A DNA stretch of 64,000 nt from Candidatus Copromonas faecavium (nom. illeg.) (lineage in GTDB: Bacteria > Bacillota > Clostridia > Lachnospirales > Lachnospiraceae): assembly GCA_018712915.1 (NCBI GenBank), contig DVGC01000058.1, positions 53,091-117,090 on the forward strand, given 5' to 3'. A model generated the notes under the pieces. It did no database searches, was not told where the DNA came from, and was given only the letters and a program-made list of their open reading frames with translations. This document shows positions 1-10,853 of the stretch, piece by piece. Within the stretch, counting starts at the first letter, position 1. Every line of letters begins with the position of its first letter. The position numbers and the translations under genes were made by a program.

Positions 1-3000
1 GCCCTCTGAGGAAACCGTAAAGGTAATTGTCTCCGCCTTTTCATACCCATCAGGAGCAAGAATCTCTGTCAGTGTATAGCTCCCTCCGGCCTTCAGATCA
101 CCTTCAATATAATGCGGTTCCTCTCCTGATATCCAGGAATCCACCACATTCCCGTCTTCGTCCGTCAGTGTCAGGCTGGCTCCGGGCAATTCCTCTCCTG
201 TTGCCATATCTCTCTTACTGATTTCTGTTCTGGTTTTTCCATTCTCCAGACAAAGTTCTGTCAGATTTCCCTTTTCGTCAATACACAGTCCTTTCTTTTC
301 CGTCACCAGGCTGGCTCCGTCCTCCAGCGTCACCACCTGTTCCAGATAAATCCATCTTCCCGGCTGGAAAATCTTCTTTCCGTCCTCCTCTGTCAGCTCT
401 CCCAGCTTCCAGACCATTCCTTCCTCCGTCAGTTCCTGTCTCGCAAGAATATTTCCTGAACCTTCCCACAGAAGAAATTCTGTTCGCTGAATCTGCTCAC
501 ACTCAGGCCAGAGATCAGCCCATGACGTTTCAGATTCGTCCATCAGCCTGAATATTTTTCTCCCTGCCGGGACCCGGGTTCCGTCTGGAAAAACAACCTG
601 CCTTTTCAGTGTCAGGACATCGCCCTGTTCCAGCTCCTCTTTTGCAACCGGATGTCCGTTCCGTTCCAGAACATATTGAATTTCCTTCGCCGGACTTCCA
701 ATTGCCTCCAGCTGCATTCCTTCCGAAGAAGATGCCGCCTGAAATTTCACTTCTATTGTTTCTGACTTGACAGATTCAACGGTTTTTCCATCCTCTGAAA
801 CAGTAAACAGGAGCGTTTTTCTCCCCGCATACCCCTCGGGCAAATCCAGTTCTGTCAGCAGATACTGGCTTCCTCCTTCCAGCTTTCTGCGGATCATATG
901 CAGTTCTTGTCCTGACAGCCAGGTTTCTATCGGGCCGCCGTCTAAAACAAGAACTCCATTTTCCGTTTTTATCCTATAAATTGCAAGGCGAGCCTCATTA
1001 AGCGGCTGACCAGTCTGTTCATCCGTTTTAGAGACAAAAAATGTTGTCCTTTCATTTTCAATCACCAGCTCATAAACCAGTTTCTCCCCTTCCTCTCCAG
1101 GCTGGAACGAGAAACTCCATGTTTCGTCCGCCTTAACATATCCTTTGGGTGGCTGGATTTCCTTTACCTCATATTCGTAAGACTGCCAGGTACCATCCTC
1201 CTTTCTTTCTCCTGCAGGGATTTTTGCCGACACCGCCCTGCCATCCGCTCCTGTCTCCATCTGGAACCGCTCTCCGGTCTGCTTATTTTCCACTTCAAAT
1301 CTTGCGCCCAAAAGCCCTGTTCCATCCTCTGCATCCAGTTTCTTAATTACCAGTTCCCCCCAGGGTTCTTCCGGTTCAGGAATCCGCTGATTCTCCATCT
1401 CATATCTCCTGATGGCCCCTGTCTGTTCCACCGTTATCAATTTAGGATCTGCCATCCAATATCCCTCCGGTGTTTCTGTTTCCACCAGGATGTACTGTCC
1501 AGCCGGGAGCCTGTCAATCCTATGAATTCCTGATGCCGTATCATAACTAACCGTTTCCGCAAATGAAGAAGAATCCGCTTTCCGATACCGGAACTGATAT
1601 TCAAACAAATACTCAGGCTGTCCGCCATCATCCAGAGAAGCACTCCTTCCATTCTTTACCGCCGTCACGCGAAATTGACTGCCATCCTCCAGCTTCCACA
1701 GCTGAGTCACCGTTTCCTGATTTCCTGTGGATTCACTTTCCTCCAGAGCTGCCCGTATCCATTGAGATTCTTCCTCTGTTTCCTTCTGCCAGGAAAATTC
1801 CTTAAATGAATCCTGATACGCGGAAAACATACCCTCATATTCCTGCATTAAATTTCTGTATTCCTGTGAAAAATCTCCGGCAATCCAGGAATCAATTCTC
1901 TGTTCTGCATCATAAAGATAACGGCCATCTTCCATCTGTACGTTTCCCTGCTCATCCGTCAGCGCCGGATACAGTTCCAGCCGGGCGCCTCCAGAAGCAG
2001 GCAGCAGTTTCTTTTCTCCATGTTCTCCTCTTTCATACTTGTAAATTTCCAATTTTGTATGATCATTGTACAGCATAAAGCTCTGCAAATGCCCCACTGG
2101 TTCAACCGTAATCTCCATCGATGCCGGGACACGCCCTTCCGGCGTTTCCAGTTCCTCAAGAATATAATCCCCTGCAGGAATCCCTTCAAAATACTGTGGT
2201 GTTTCTTCTGTTATCCACACAGCCGTTACCGAAACCGGTTGAGAATCCACAAAATCATCTGTTGTCCACATGGCTGGTGTTTCTTCCGCTTTCGTCAGAT
2301 AATAACCTTTGGGATAACGGGTATAGTCAGAGGTATAGACTCTCTGTGCCTTAAACAGAGCCAGACGAGCTCCCGTTACCGGTTCCCAGGTATAAGCACC
2401 TTTTTCCTCTGCAACCGTCTCCTTTAAATCCGGTGCATCCATGTTTTCTACCGGAAGTCTTAGTTCCCTGGAACCATCCACCTTTGAAATTTCCACTTTT
2501 GTTTTTTCGTCCGTCACAGAGACACGCTGAATCTCTGCTTTTTCTTCCATGTTGACGGCTGACGGAAATGCCTTTGCATATCCTTTTGGTGCCTCGAGCT
2601 CTTCCAGAATATAGGTTCCCGGAATTACTCTCCGCAGCAAATCCGGCTGTCCGGCTGTCATCTGGAAATCTGTCGGGTCATTCGGTGTTTTCTCCCCGGA
2701 AATCCAGATATTGGGAATCAGAAACGCCTCGCCTTTTCGATGGTACAAGGGCCAGTCATCCTCTTCCCTTTCAGGATCTCCTACAGAAAGTACCTTTTCT
2801 GCTTCCTGGAACGCAAAAGCAGCCCGGTTATAGGACTCCAGCAGATCATCATATTCATATCCTATATAATCCCCGTCCCGGTCATAAACCGGAGAACCCT
2901 TTTGGTAAACGGCATCCTGTTTTCTGTAAAACTCTGCCAGTCCAAAGGAATCCAAAACAGGGTTCATTCTTTTTTCAAATGTTTTCGTCTCTGTGTTCCA

Positions 3001-6000
3001 GGTACCGGTCAGATACGCCGTTTCTGTTCCCGCACCAATCTCTCCCGGACGCCCGGTAAAAATTTTCCTTCTCTCCAGCACAGTTCCATTTTCTTCTCGC
3101 AAAAGCTCCACCGGCCATACATAATAGCTCACTTCCTCCTGTCCATTTTCATTTACTCCTGTCTTTTCTATGTATGCCAGTCCTGTATACCCATCTACCT
3201 GAGCATCCCTGCAGAGATTTTCATCAAGATGATAGAGAACCGTATCAGAATCCATGGATGTAAACGCTTTTGCTTCTGAATCATAGACCAGCTGTGAAAA
3301 ATCTCCTCCTGAAATTTCAAAGGCAGGACGCCCCCACTTCAGGGCATAAATGGATCTGGTATCAAAAGTAATTTTCTGCTTCCTGCCGTTCCGGTCATAG
3401 CCATACAGCGTACCGTCTGCTCCCCGTTCCATGACCTGCAAACCGCCCAGGTCATAAAAAAGGACCGGAGTATCTTCCCTTAAAACAGCTTTCATGGTCC
3501 AGACCCCTTCACCGGAAATTCCGGGAAGAATCTCATCTTCCAAATCCGGTGTCTCCTGTACACGGACATACTCATATCTGCTGCCCGCATATCCTTCTTT
3601 CACCAGGATCTCTCTGACGTTTCTATTTCTGTCTCGAACAATTTCGACTCCCTCAAACGCATAATCCTCCCTGTCTCCGGTTCCTTTTACTTCAATTGCC
3701 TCATAAAGAGCCATCACAGCTCCTGCTGCATATCTGTTTTCCTGAGATGCCGTTTCCAGAGACCTTGTCACATATCCATATCCTTGGAAAATACCGTCCT
3801 CATAAACGATTTCGATTCGTTCTCCATGTTCCCTGCGGTTTTCCAGATATTCCAGCGTGCCTTTTTTCCAGCCAAATCCCAGATAAGTGCCGCTTTGGTT
3901 ATATGCCAGTTCCAGATTTTCCAGCCCATACTGTTCTTTTAGATATGAGAGTGTACCTTCCACCCGTCCGGAAATTTTCATGCTTCGGGACGAATCCGCC
4001 GTTTTCTCTTTGGAGACTTCCAGGCTGGTAGCCGTGTTATTGGCATAAATTCTTGCTGTCTCGGTTACTTTCTCCATCCCATCTTCTGTCTTCCCTTCAT
4101 AGGAATAGAGAACAGCAGAAACCTCCTCCTGTCCGGCTGGAGCATACGTAATCTGGTCGCTGTAAAGTTCAATGGCAATGGGACCGGTTCCCACATATCC
4201 TTCCGGCGGTTTCAGCTCTGCCAGCACATAGACCCCCGCCTTAAGAGGCTCTGGTGTCACAAAATAACCGGTATTTTGAAGAATGCCTTCTTCGCCGGTA
4301 TCCTTCATCGTGGTAATATTTTGAAGCATCCCGGTCCGGAGTCCGTGTTCATCAAGGAGAGCAGTCAAATCCTGCTCCCGGCAGACAGGTGTTCCTGCCG
4401 GCACAGTTCCGTAATAAGTGTTCCCTGGTCCTCCGCCGGAAGAAAAGCTTCTGGCAAAAGGCGTAATCTGTCTGGCCTTCATGGCCTTTAAAAATTCCAG
4501 GCTGCCTGTAATCACCGTATCCGTTTCATATCGTTTCACCGCCCCGTCTCCGTCCGGGCTTTCGTCCCGCTCCGCCTGATAAAGAGCAAAAATCCCTTCA
4601 TCATGAAGAATCGGTTCTCCGGTCTCCTGATCCAGTTTTTCCACCCTGAGCCTGGCCTGATACCGGCGGTTTAAAAACTGCCGGATACCATATCCGGTCA
4701 TATCGCCAGCTTCTTCTTCCGGATCTGTCACACTCCAGGGCACCAGCATCGGCGCGTATTCTCTGTCATATGCCGTTTTTACCCCTGTCATGGTGGCAGT
4801 TCCTTCTTCCTCTCCTCCTTCCTCACTGTCTGAGCGATAATGGTAATACCCGGCCACCACCGGATTCTGATAAGGCTCATAGTGCCCCTCGGCACATGCC
4901 TTACTCAGGCCATATGGATAAATCTCAAAATCTCCGTCATGATTATGGCCGCTGACGAGATATTCCCGCAGACTCTGGGTCTGATTTTCAGCCCACTCTT
5001 CATTAAATCGAATCAGATATTTTTCTGCCAGCTGGTTGGGAGTATCCTCTTTCCGGTAAATATATCTGGATGAAAGGGTATCCCCGTCCTGTTCATAAAC
5101 AGCAGGCAAAGACAATTCCCTTGGCTGATCAATTTCATAATGCTTATTGGCATAATCCAGCCACTCCGAACGATACGGCTGCTGTTCCGACAGTACATAG
5201 TCTCCATAAGGCAGATAGGAAGAAATTCCATACGCATAGGATTCCCCACTATTCTTCGCCAGATGCGACGCAGAAAGAGTGGATCGGTCCATATCCAGCC
5301 CTCCCTCTTCTTCACTGTCCCACAGGATTTCATAAACCGTATCGATATCATATCGGAAAAACGGCTCCAGATAAGTCTCTGCCTGCTGAATTGCCTGGTA
5401 AAGCGCCTTATCATACGTTTCGTCTGTGTAGGTAATCCCCTCGTTTTCGGAATTTTCTATCAGGGGCCTGGCTGTATCCTCCAAATACCAGGTCACAGCA
5501 AACTGCCGAACCGCATCGGAGCGCTTTGCATTCTCTGCTGCCTCATAGGAAGTATTGATCTGATTGACCGTTCCTGTCAGCAGACTGGCCGCAAACGGCT
5601 TAAACGAAGTATTAACCGGTTCGCCCTGGTTATGCCATTTATCGGTATCTGCCGTACGAATCGCATCAAAAAACTTCTCATAATTCCACCGGTATGTTTC
5701 CTCCCCCGAAGCGTCTTCATCCTTTACCTCCTCCAAAAGCCGTCTCCCTGTCTCCTTCGTGAAAATTTTCTGAACCAGTTCAGGAAAAGTTTCCCGATAC
5801 GCATCAATGTCCACTTCCGTCCCATCTTCATTCAGCCAGACAACTTGTCCCCTTTCATCACAATACAGCCGCTCCAGATTGGATTTCAAATAAATTTTGA
5901 ACCGGAAATTTTCAATGGCCGGTTCCCCTTCCAGTTCCTTCTTTACCTGAACCTTCTGCTTAATGGGCCGCTCCAGCACCTGAACCGGAGCTTTTTTCGT

Positions 6001-9000
6001 TTCGCCATCCTCACTGACCCGGTCCTGTCCCCGGTAAACCAGCTTCTTTGTCACGATATATGTATCCGGAGCCGTACCGGTTCCCGATACATCCGCAGCA
6101 ACAGATGCTCCCAAAAACCGCATCAGATATATGCCGTATCCAATGGTTTCCCCTGCCGTATATCCATAAGCATTCCCTGCTCCCAAAGAACGGATATCTT
6201 CTTCCGTCAAAATATGATTCTTCCTGGGAAGCCTGGCCATAAACTGAAGCGTCAATCCTCCCTCTCCGTCTGAAAATTTCCGTCCAAAGCTGTCTGTTCC
6301 TGTCGTCTTTATATGGATTCTATGACTTTCTGACACCGGATCATAAGAAACTTCCATAAGCGGAAAGTCTTTCTCCACCACTTCCATTTCTGTCGTAATC
6401 TCTATTTTATCTTCCAGCCTGGTCATGGGAACCCGGTACCCATTTTCCGGATCGCCGGTCAGATAATCCACTATTTCCTCCCCTTCGTTATGATAAACCA
6501 TAACCTGGTGTGTAATCTCTCTGACCGTTCCATCCTGTTCCACCAGGACCGCCGGCGTCAGCACCGCATCTACGTAATACCTTTTTTCTTCTCCGTTTCC
6601 GATATAATACTGCCGCTCAATCTGAAATTCATACGTTCCTTCCCCATATTCCTGATACATCCACTGCAGTTTTGCAGGATTCTGTAAGACCGCATAAATT
6701 CTCTCCACCGTCCTGACTCCATTCTCTTCCCCGGAAACAAAAAAGTACGAGTTACTGCTCACAGGCACACCTTTATACAGCGTAAGAATTAGCTGATTTC
6801 CCTCCCGGCGAATGGAATCAATGCCTCCAAACCCCCACTGCGAATGATTCTGATACCATGAAATCACCTCAAAAATCACTTCTCCTACGGTTGTTTCCTG
6901 AGCCAGCTGAAGAGAAACTTCTTCTGTCGCCGCTCCGTATACCGTCCGAAGCGCCGGTTCTCCGGCCCGTGTAGTAAGTCCGTAAATGTCCGGTTCTCCT
7001 TTTCTGACTCCACGGCTGTATACCAGTGCGTCCTCCATAGAACGCAGCCCGTCTGCAGTTACCGGAACTTCATAACCATTTCTGTCCAGCAGTTCCTCTG
7101 CCATTCTTTTCACAGTCTCAAATGCCGGATCCCCATCGTCCAGGAAGTCAAAATCCATCGCAGCTTCTTCAAGCATCGGATCTGGCTCCATGTTTAAATC
7201 TGTGAATACCGGCCGCTTCTGTTCCGGAATCCTTTCTGCCTTAATAATCTGCGGTACGACCTGGCTCATGGGAGTCTGCCCCGTCAGGTTTCCGTTTTCA
7301 TCATACTCCGGCACATACCGTACATGGCTTTTATCGCTTTCCGCCTTCCGCCATACAATCTCTCCGTTTTCATCCCTGACGATTACTTCCTCCGTTCCTG
7401 TCACATGGGGACCGGTTACCTCTTCCTCCCCCGTATCCACACGATAAAACTGGGTTCCTTCCGGAAATCCATATGTCAGAATATCGTATCCATCTGTTCC
7501 AGCCTCCTCATCCGATGTTCCTGACGAAGTAACGGAAAAAGATATCTGATCATATCCGGGGCCTCCGCCGTCATCCCCTTCCATGGCACCGGAGAGTTCC
7601 GGCAAAGACAGTACAGCTGTTCCATGAGCGGAAGCAATCGCTGCCGGCGTGTCAAAACCGGTTCCGTAATTGGTCCAATCCTCATTCAGTCCATTGACGG
7701 AAAGCTCAAATCCTTCGCTTCTGGACAATTCTTTAATATAGTAATTTCCGAGAATCAAAGGCCGCCCAATCCAGTAATTTCCATTCCTCTCCTGGTTTTC
7801 TTCATACCGGTTTTCCGGTCCGTCCCATACAAGATCCGTCCTCTTTTTTACCGTTCCGGTTTCGTAATCGTATGTCATTCCCGGAGCCTGAGTATAAACA
7901 AGGAAATCCGCATCCCCGTTTTCATCTGTGGCCGCCATGGACACCAGATCATTCCGGAGATATACTGTTCCGGTATTGGTAACGGCCCCGGAAGCGCTTA
8001 CGTCTGAATCCGGATGCAGAATGTCTTCCGCCGCAAATAATCCATAAACAGCTCCCTCCAGCGTGGCATCTCCTTCTGCATCTCCATAAGAAGCATATTC
8101 TTCAGACTCCTTTTTATAAAGATCCAAGGACTTTTTATTGATATGCAGCCTCCCTTCGGTTCTGTGATCATATATTCTCCAGGAATCCCCGCATTCCTCC
8201 TGTCCATTGCAATGTGAGAACCGGTGAGATTCTCCTGTATCCAAATGACGAATCCCATCATCCTCCGCCGTCTCAAGATAAGTTCCAAAGCGCTCTCCTC
8301 CCTCCATGGAATCCCATCCGCTGTCATCCAGCGCTCTTGCCTGCGTCTCCAGCAAAAGGGCCATCTGCCGGTATGCAGCGTTGGATGCAGAAGGTACTGC
8401 AGCTTTTTCGTCATCTTTTTCTTTCCATTCCCGGCCGTTGGAAGATGTCGCAATCCTCATATGTGCCGGATTTTCCTGCTTCTGTTCCCTGCTTTCGCTC
8501 TTTCCAACGGGATTGGAAACCGCATTGGACGCGCTCTTCGGCCTTATATTTTCTTTTACATTCTTTCCAATAATAGCAGGAACAGCATCGGATGCACTTT
8601 CCAGCCTCAGCCTTTCTTTCGCATCCTTTCTTATGGTATCAGAAGCTGCATCAAACACACTTTCTGGCCTCAATTCCTCTTTTCTGGACTTCCTGGCAAT
8701 ATTGAAATCTGCATTGGACGCGCTTTCTGCTTTCGCCTCTATCATAATGGCGCTCCCCAGGGCTGTCTTTGCTTCTGCCTCATCGACACGAAACCTCCAC
8801 AGACTGATCTGCTCCAAAACGTCTTCAAGGCCTGTCGTTCCTGTATACCAGATATTTTCCTCTATCTCTTCACTGCTTCCGTCCAGGCGAATACACTTTG
8901 CTCCATCTTGCGACGAAGTAGTGGTAATCATTTCCACCGGAATGTCATCCGCATGAAGGCCATGAAGAATATACCCCGTCCTGGCCTGGATTTCTTTCCA

Positions 9001-10752
9001 GGTATAGGTAAACCTAAGTCCCGTAAATGCTTCATAAGTTTTTTCGCAGTCTTCACGGCATCCGGATTTTTCAAAAGCTTCCCTGGAATCAGGAACCTCT
9101 CCCGAACTCTCCCCTGGCTCCCCGCTCTCTAAGACGGCTCTTACCTCTTCTATCAGCCCTTCGTCTGTCATCCAGTGAAAATGGGTGTCCTGCTCCTCCT
9201 GCTCCCGTTCACAGTCTTCCACCCATGCCAGCCACTGGGCAGCGGCTGCCCGGTTGTTATCCTTTGTCTGCTCCGCTGCGTCTGAGCTCCCTTCTCCCTC
9301 TGTTTGTTCCTCATTTTCTCCTTCATCTTCCTCAGGAATCTGGGCCCACTCCGGAGCCGGGTGTCCATTGCAGTATGTTTTGGAGTATGCGTATTTTCTC
9401 ACATCCCCGTAAGAAACCTCTCCTTGATCATTTGTAGTTCCCTCATAAAAAATCTGAAAGCCCTCCCATGGACGAAAACTCAGATTTTCTTCTGCCAGTC
9501 CGCCATTTCTCTGGCTTTCTCCAAGCAAATCTGCGTCCTCAAATCTTTCATAAAGATAAAACTGGCTGCCCTTTAACGGCATACCGGTTTCATCATCGTA
9601 CTTCTTCAGTCTGACATTATAGTTGGCTTCAAATGTTTCCTCATGTTGAAATACCTGAAAGTCCAGTTTAGGCTCCCCAACCTTCTCCTCCGGGGGAATT
9701 TCCGGAGGTGTTCCAGGCGTATCGCTTCCTTCCTGGCTGATCACAATGTAAAATACCATATCCGACGGAACAATCTGAATATCTGCTTTATAAAGCCTCT
9801 GGTGCTCCGGCGCATTGACGCAGGCCTTAAAATCCATCCATTCATGAAGGTAATCCTCATTCCAGCTCCCTTCGGTATACCAGCCTGAATCCTGGCGCAT
9901 GGTAATCTTATAACGGACCATGGTTTTATTGTATTTTTCTTCCTCTGACATATCGCTTCCCACAGCATTATCATTGGCAATTGCAGAACCATTGTTACGG
10001 ATTTTGATGGAATTTCCGCTCCAGGTCACTTCATACAATTCTTCTCCCATGGCAGATTTGGCAATATTTTTATCCTGAGAAGCGTCCAGCCAGCCCACAG
10101 CGCCTCCGGTAGATCCGTTGTCCCAGACGCTTTGAGGTTCAATCCTGGCAATATCCCGAATAAAGGATTCTCCCAGGACAAACTCTGTTTCCAATGCTCC
10201 AGGTCCATCTGAGAAAGGCAGCACCACAAACGGTACTGCCGTTTCCTCGGAGGTTGCATCCCGAATCGCCTCCGGCGCTTCCTTTCCTTCCGTACTCTCT
10301 CCTGCAGACATCTGTTCGATGGCCGCAATGGCTCTTGCCTCAATCTCCGGATTATCCGCAACCCAGGCAAACTTTGTCCCTCCATCGTCTTTCACCCGTT
10401 TTACTGTATTGGGCCCGGAAGACGTGGAAGCAATCTGACTGTAAAGCTCCGGATCATGAACCTGAGCCGCCAGTTTTAACATGGACCAGTTCTTCGGATA
10501 AGCCCAGAACAGTCTCCTGGCCTGCGTATCCGAAAGCGGAGAAGGCAGAGAATCGTACTTATAGTTTTCGTACCGATCTGCTTGTCTCCAGCTTTTGCCT
10601 CCATCAATACAGTAAAACGGCGCCGTTGCCTTCTGCGGCCAGATATCAGAGGCCTGAGAGGGGAGGGGGAAGGGAATTCCCACTCCTGTCACTGTAAGCA
10701 CTGCCGCAAGAAATCCGGCTGTTATTCGTTTCAGCTTCTTTTTTCCCGTCAT
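1..10752 (-). CDS. Giant SpaA/CnaB-type surface adhesin, 3' end outside window
   Basis: A single frame stays open from an ATG at 10752 (preceded by GGGGAGGA) to base 1: 3584 codons without a stop, C-terminus missing. Residues 1-34 form a Lys/Arg-rich Sec signal peptide. At least nine SpaA/CnaB-like modules follow, each opening with a strand such as LVIKKLDAEDG or TEISKRDMATG and closing with a Y-x-L-x-E-x-x-x-P-x-G-Y box (for example YILEELETPEG). Lys and Glu sit where the family forms intramolecular isopeptide bonds. Modules begin near residues 379, 877, 1597, 2037, 2245, 2750, 2900, 3134, 3239 and 3507, denser toward the C-terminus. A 21-aa repeat block lies near residues 677-760. This architecture is that of a covalently stabilised surface stalk or adhesin. 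Whether it ends in a sortase signal cannot be seen. It is last in a unit with two other secreted proteins. Confidence 0.85.
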   Translation of the reverse strand, partial: MTGKKKLKRITAGFLAAVLTVTGVGIPFPLPSQASDIWPQKATAPFYCIDGGKSWRQADRYENYKYDSLPSPLSDTQARRLFWAYPKNWSMLKLAAQVHDPELYSQIASTSSGPNTVKRVKDDGGTKFAWVADNPEIEARAIAAIEQMSAGESTEGKEAPEAIRDATSEETAVPFVVLPFSDGPGALETEFVLGESFIRDIARIEPQSVWDNGSTGGAVGWLDASQDKNIAKSAMGEELYEVTWSGNSIKIRNNGSAIANDNAVGSDMSEEEKYNKTMVRYKITMRQDSGWYTEGSWNEDYLHEWMDFKACVNAPEHQRLYKADIQIVPSDMVFYIVISQEGSDTPGTPPEIPPEEKVGEPKLDFQVFQHEETFEANYNVRLKKYDDETGMPLKGSQFYLYERFEDADLLGESQRNGGLAEENLSFRPWEGFQIFYEGTTNDQGEVSYGDVRKYAYSKTYCNGHPAPEWAQIPEEDEGENEEQTEGEGSSDAAEQTKDNNRAAAAQWLAWVEDCEREQEEQDTHFHWMTDEGLIEEVRAVLESGEPGESSGEVPDSREAFEKSGCREDCEKTYEAFTGLRFTYTWKEIQARTGYILHGLHADDIPVEMITTTSSQDGAKCIRLDGSSEEIEENIWYTGTTGLEDVLEQISLWRFRVDEAEAKTALGSAIMIEAKAESASNADFNIARKSRKEELRPESVFDAASDTIRKDAKERLRLESASDAVPAIIGKNVKENIRPKSASNAVSNPVGKSESREQKQENPAHMRIATSSNGREWKEKDDEKAAVPSASNAAYRQMALLLETQARALDDSGWDSMEGGERFGTYLETAEDDGIRHLDTGESHRFSHCNGQEECGDSWRIYDHRTEGRLHINKKSLDLYKKESEEYASYGDAEGDATLEGAVYGLFAAEDILHPDSDVSASGAVTNTGTVYLRNDLVSMAATDENGDADFLVYTQAPGMTYDYETGTVKKRTDLVWDGPENRYEENQERNGNYWIGRPLILGNYYIKELSRSEGFELSVNGLNEDWTNYGTGFDTPAAIASAHGTAVLSLPELSGAMEGDDGGGPGYDQISFSVTSSGTSDEEAGTDGYDILTYGFPEGTQFYRVDTGEEEVTGPHVTGTEEVIVRDENGEIVWRKAESDKSHVRYVPEYDENGNLTGQTPMSQVVPQIIKAERIPEQKRPVFTDLNMEPDPMLEEAAMDFDFLDDGDPAFETVKRMAEELLDRNGYEVPVTADGLRSMEDALVYSRGVRKGEPDIYGLTTRAGEPALRTVYGAATEEVSLQLAQETTVGEVIFEVISWYQNHSQWGFGGIDSIRREGNQLILTLYKGVPVSSNSYFFVSGEENGVRTVERIYAVLQNPAKLQWMYQEYGEGTYEFQIERQYYIGNGEEKRYYVDAVLTPAVLVEQDGTVREITHQVMVYHNEGEEIVDYLTGDPENGYRVPMTRLEDKIEITTEMEVVEKDFPLMEVSYDPVSESHRIHIKTTGTDSFGRKFSDGEGGLTLQFMARLPRKNHILTEEDIRSLGAGNAYGYTAGETIGYGIYLMRFLGASVAADVSGTGTAPDTYIVTKKLVYRGQDRVSEDGETKKAPVQVLERPIKQKVQVKKELEGEPAIENFRFKIYLKSNLERLYCDERGQVVWLNEDGTEVDIDAYRETFPELVQKIFTKETGRRLLEEVKDEDASGEETYRWNYEKFFDAIRTADTDKWHNQGEPVNTSFKPFAASLLTGTVNQINTSYEAAENAKRSDAVRQFAVTWYLEDTARPLIENSENEGITYTDETYDKALYQAIQQAETYLEPFFRYDIDTVYEILWDSEEEGGLDMDRSTLSASHLAKNSGESYAYGISSYLPYGDYVLSEQQPYRSEWLDYANKHYEIDQPRELSLPAVYEQDGDTLSSRYIYRKEDTPNQLAEKYLIRFNEEWAENQTQSLREYLVSGHNHDGDFEIYPYGLSKACAEGHYEPYQNPVVAGYYHYRSDSEEGGEEEGTATMTGVKTAYDREYAPMLVPWSVTDPEEEAGDMTGYGIRQFLNRRYQARLRVEKLDQETGEPILHDEGIFALYQAERDESPDGDGAVKRYETDTVITGSLEFLKAMKARQITPFARSFSSGGGPGNTYYGTVPAGTPVCREQDLTALLDEHGLRTGMLQNITTMKDTGEEGILQNTGYFVTPEPLKAGVYVLAELKPPEGYVGTGPIAIELYSDQITYAPAGQEEVSAVLYSYEGKTEDGMEKVTETARIYANNTATSLEVSKEKTADSSRSMKISGRVEGTLSYLKEQYGLENLELAYNQSGTYLGFGWKKGTLEYLENRREHGERIEIVYEDGIFQGYGYVTRSLETASQENRYAAGAVMALYEAIEVKGTGDREDYAFEGVEIVRDRNRNVREILVKEGYAGSRYEYVRVQETPDLEDEILPGISGEGVWTMKAVLREDTPVLFYDLGGLQVMERGADGTLYGYDRNGRKQKITFDTRSIYALKWGRPAFEISGGDFSQLVYDSEAKAFTSMDSDTVLYHLDENLCRDAQVDGYTGLAYIEKTGVNENGQEEVSYYVWPVELLREENGTVLERRKIFTGRPGEIGAGTETAYLTGTWNTETKTFEKRMNPVLDSFGLAEFYRKQDAVYQKGSPVYDRDGDYIGYEYDDLLESYNRAAFAFQEAEKVLSVGDPEREEDDWPLYHRKGEAFLIPNIWISGEKTPNDPTDFQMTAGQPDLLRRVIPGTYILEELEAPKGYAKAFPSAVNMEEKAEIQRVSVTDEKTKVEISKVDGSRELRLPVENMDAPDLKETVAEEKGAYTWEPVTGARLALFKAQRVYTSDYTRYPKGYYLTKAEETPAMWTTDDFVDSQPVSVTAVWITEETPQYFEGIPAGDYILEELETPEGRVPASMEITVEPVGHLQSFMLYNDHTKLEIYKYERGEHGEKKLLPASGGARLELYPALTDEQGNVQMEDGRYLYDAEQRIDSWIAGDFSQEYRNLMQEYEGMFSAYQDSFKEFSWQKETEEESQWIRAALEESESTGNQETVTQLWKLEDGSQFRVTAVKNGRSASLDDGGQPEYLFEYQFRYRKADSSSFAETVSYDTASGIHRIDRLPAGQYILVETETPEGYWMADPKLITVEQTGAIRRYEMENQRIPEPEEPWGELVIKKLDAEDGTGLLGARFEVENKQTGERFQMETGADGRAVSAKIPAGERKEDGTWQSYEYEVKEIQPPKGYVKADETWSFSFQPGEEGEKLVYELVIENERTTFFVSKTDEQTGQPLNEARLAIYRIKTENGVLVLDGGPIETWLSGQELHMIRRKLEGGSQYLLTELDLPEGYAGRKTLLFTVSEDGKTVESVKSETIEVKFQAASSSEGMQLEAIGSPAKEIQYVLERNGHPVAKEELEQGDVLTLKRQVVFPDGTRVPAGRKIFRLMDESETSWADLWPECEQIQRTEFLLWEGSGNILARQELTEEGMVWKLGELTEEDGKKIFQPGRWIYLEQVVTLEDGASLVTEKKGLCIDEKGNLTELCLENGKTRTEISKRDMATGEELPGASLTLTDEDGNVVDSWISGEEPHYIEGDLKAGGSYTLTEILAPDGYEKAETITFTVSSEG
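8473..8724 (-). repeat. Four tandem 63-bp (21-aa) repeats inside the giant adhesin
   Basis: Four consecutive 21-residue units each start with S-(A/V)-(S/F)-(N/D)-A and run through a Lys/Arg/Glu-rich tail, for example SASDAVPAIIGKNVKENIRP. The unit length is a multiple of three, so the reading frame is kept. The copies are diverged at nucleotide level, which suggests an old expansion under coding constraint. Confidence 0.8.
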
Positions 10753-10853
10753 AGTCCTCCCCTTTCTGTCCTCCCCAGCCAACTGCCCTCCCAGACTGTT
10801 TCAGCGCCCTCTCATCCTGCTTCGGGCATTTCCCATGCTGTTTCCGGCACGCC

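Noticed and set aside
5140-6273. 377-aa plus-strand open frame inside the giant adhesin
   Set aside because: It is antisense to an uninterrupted coding frame with clear SpaA modules, has no ribosome site and an unnatural Ile/Arg/Phe-rich composition.
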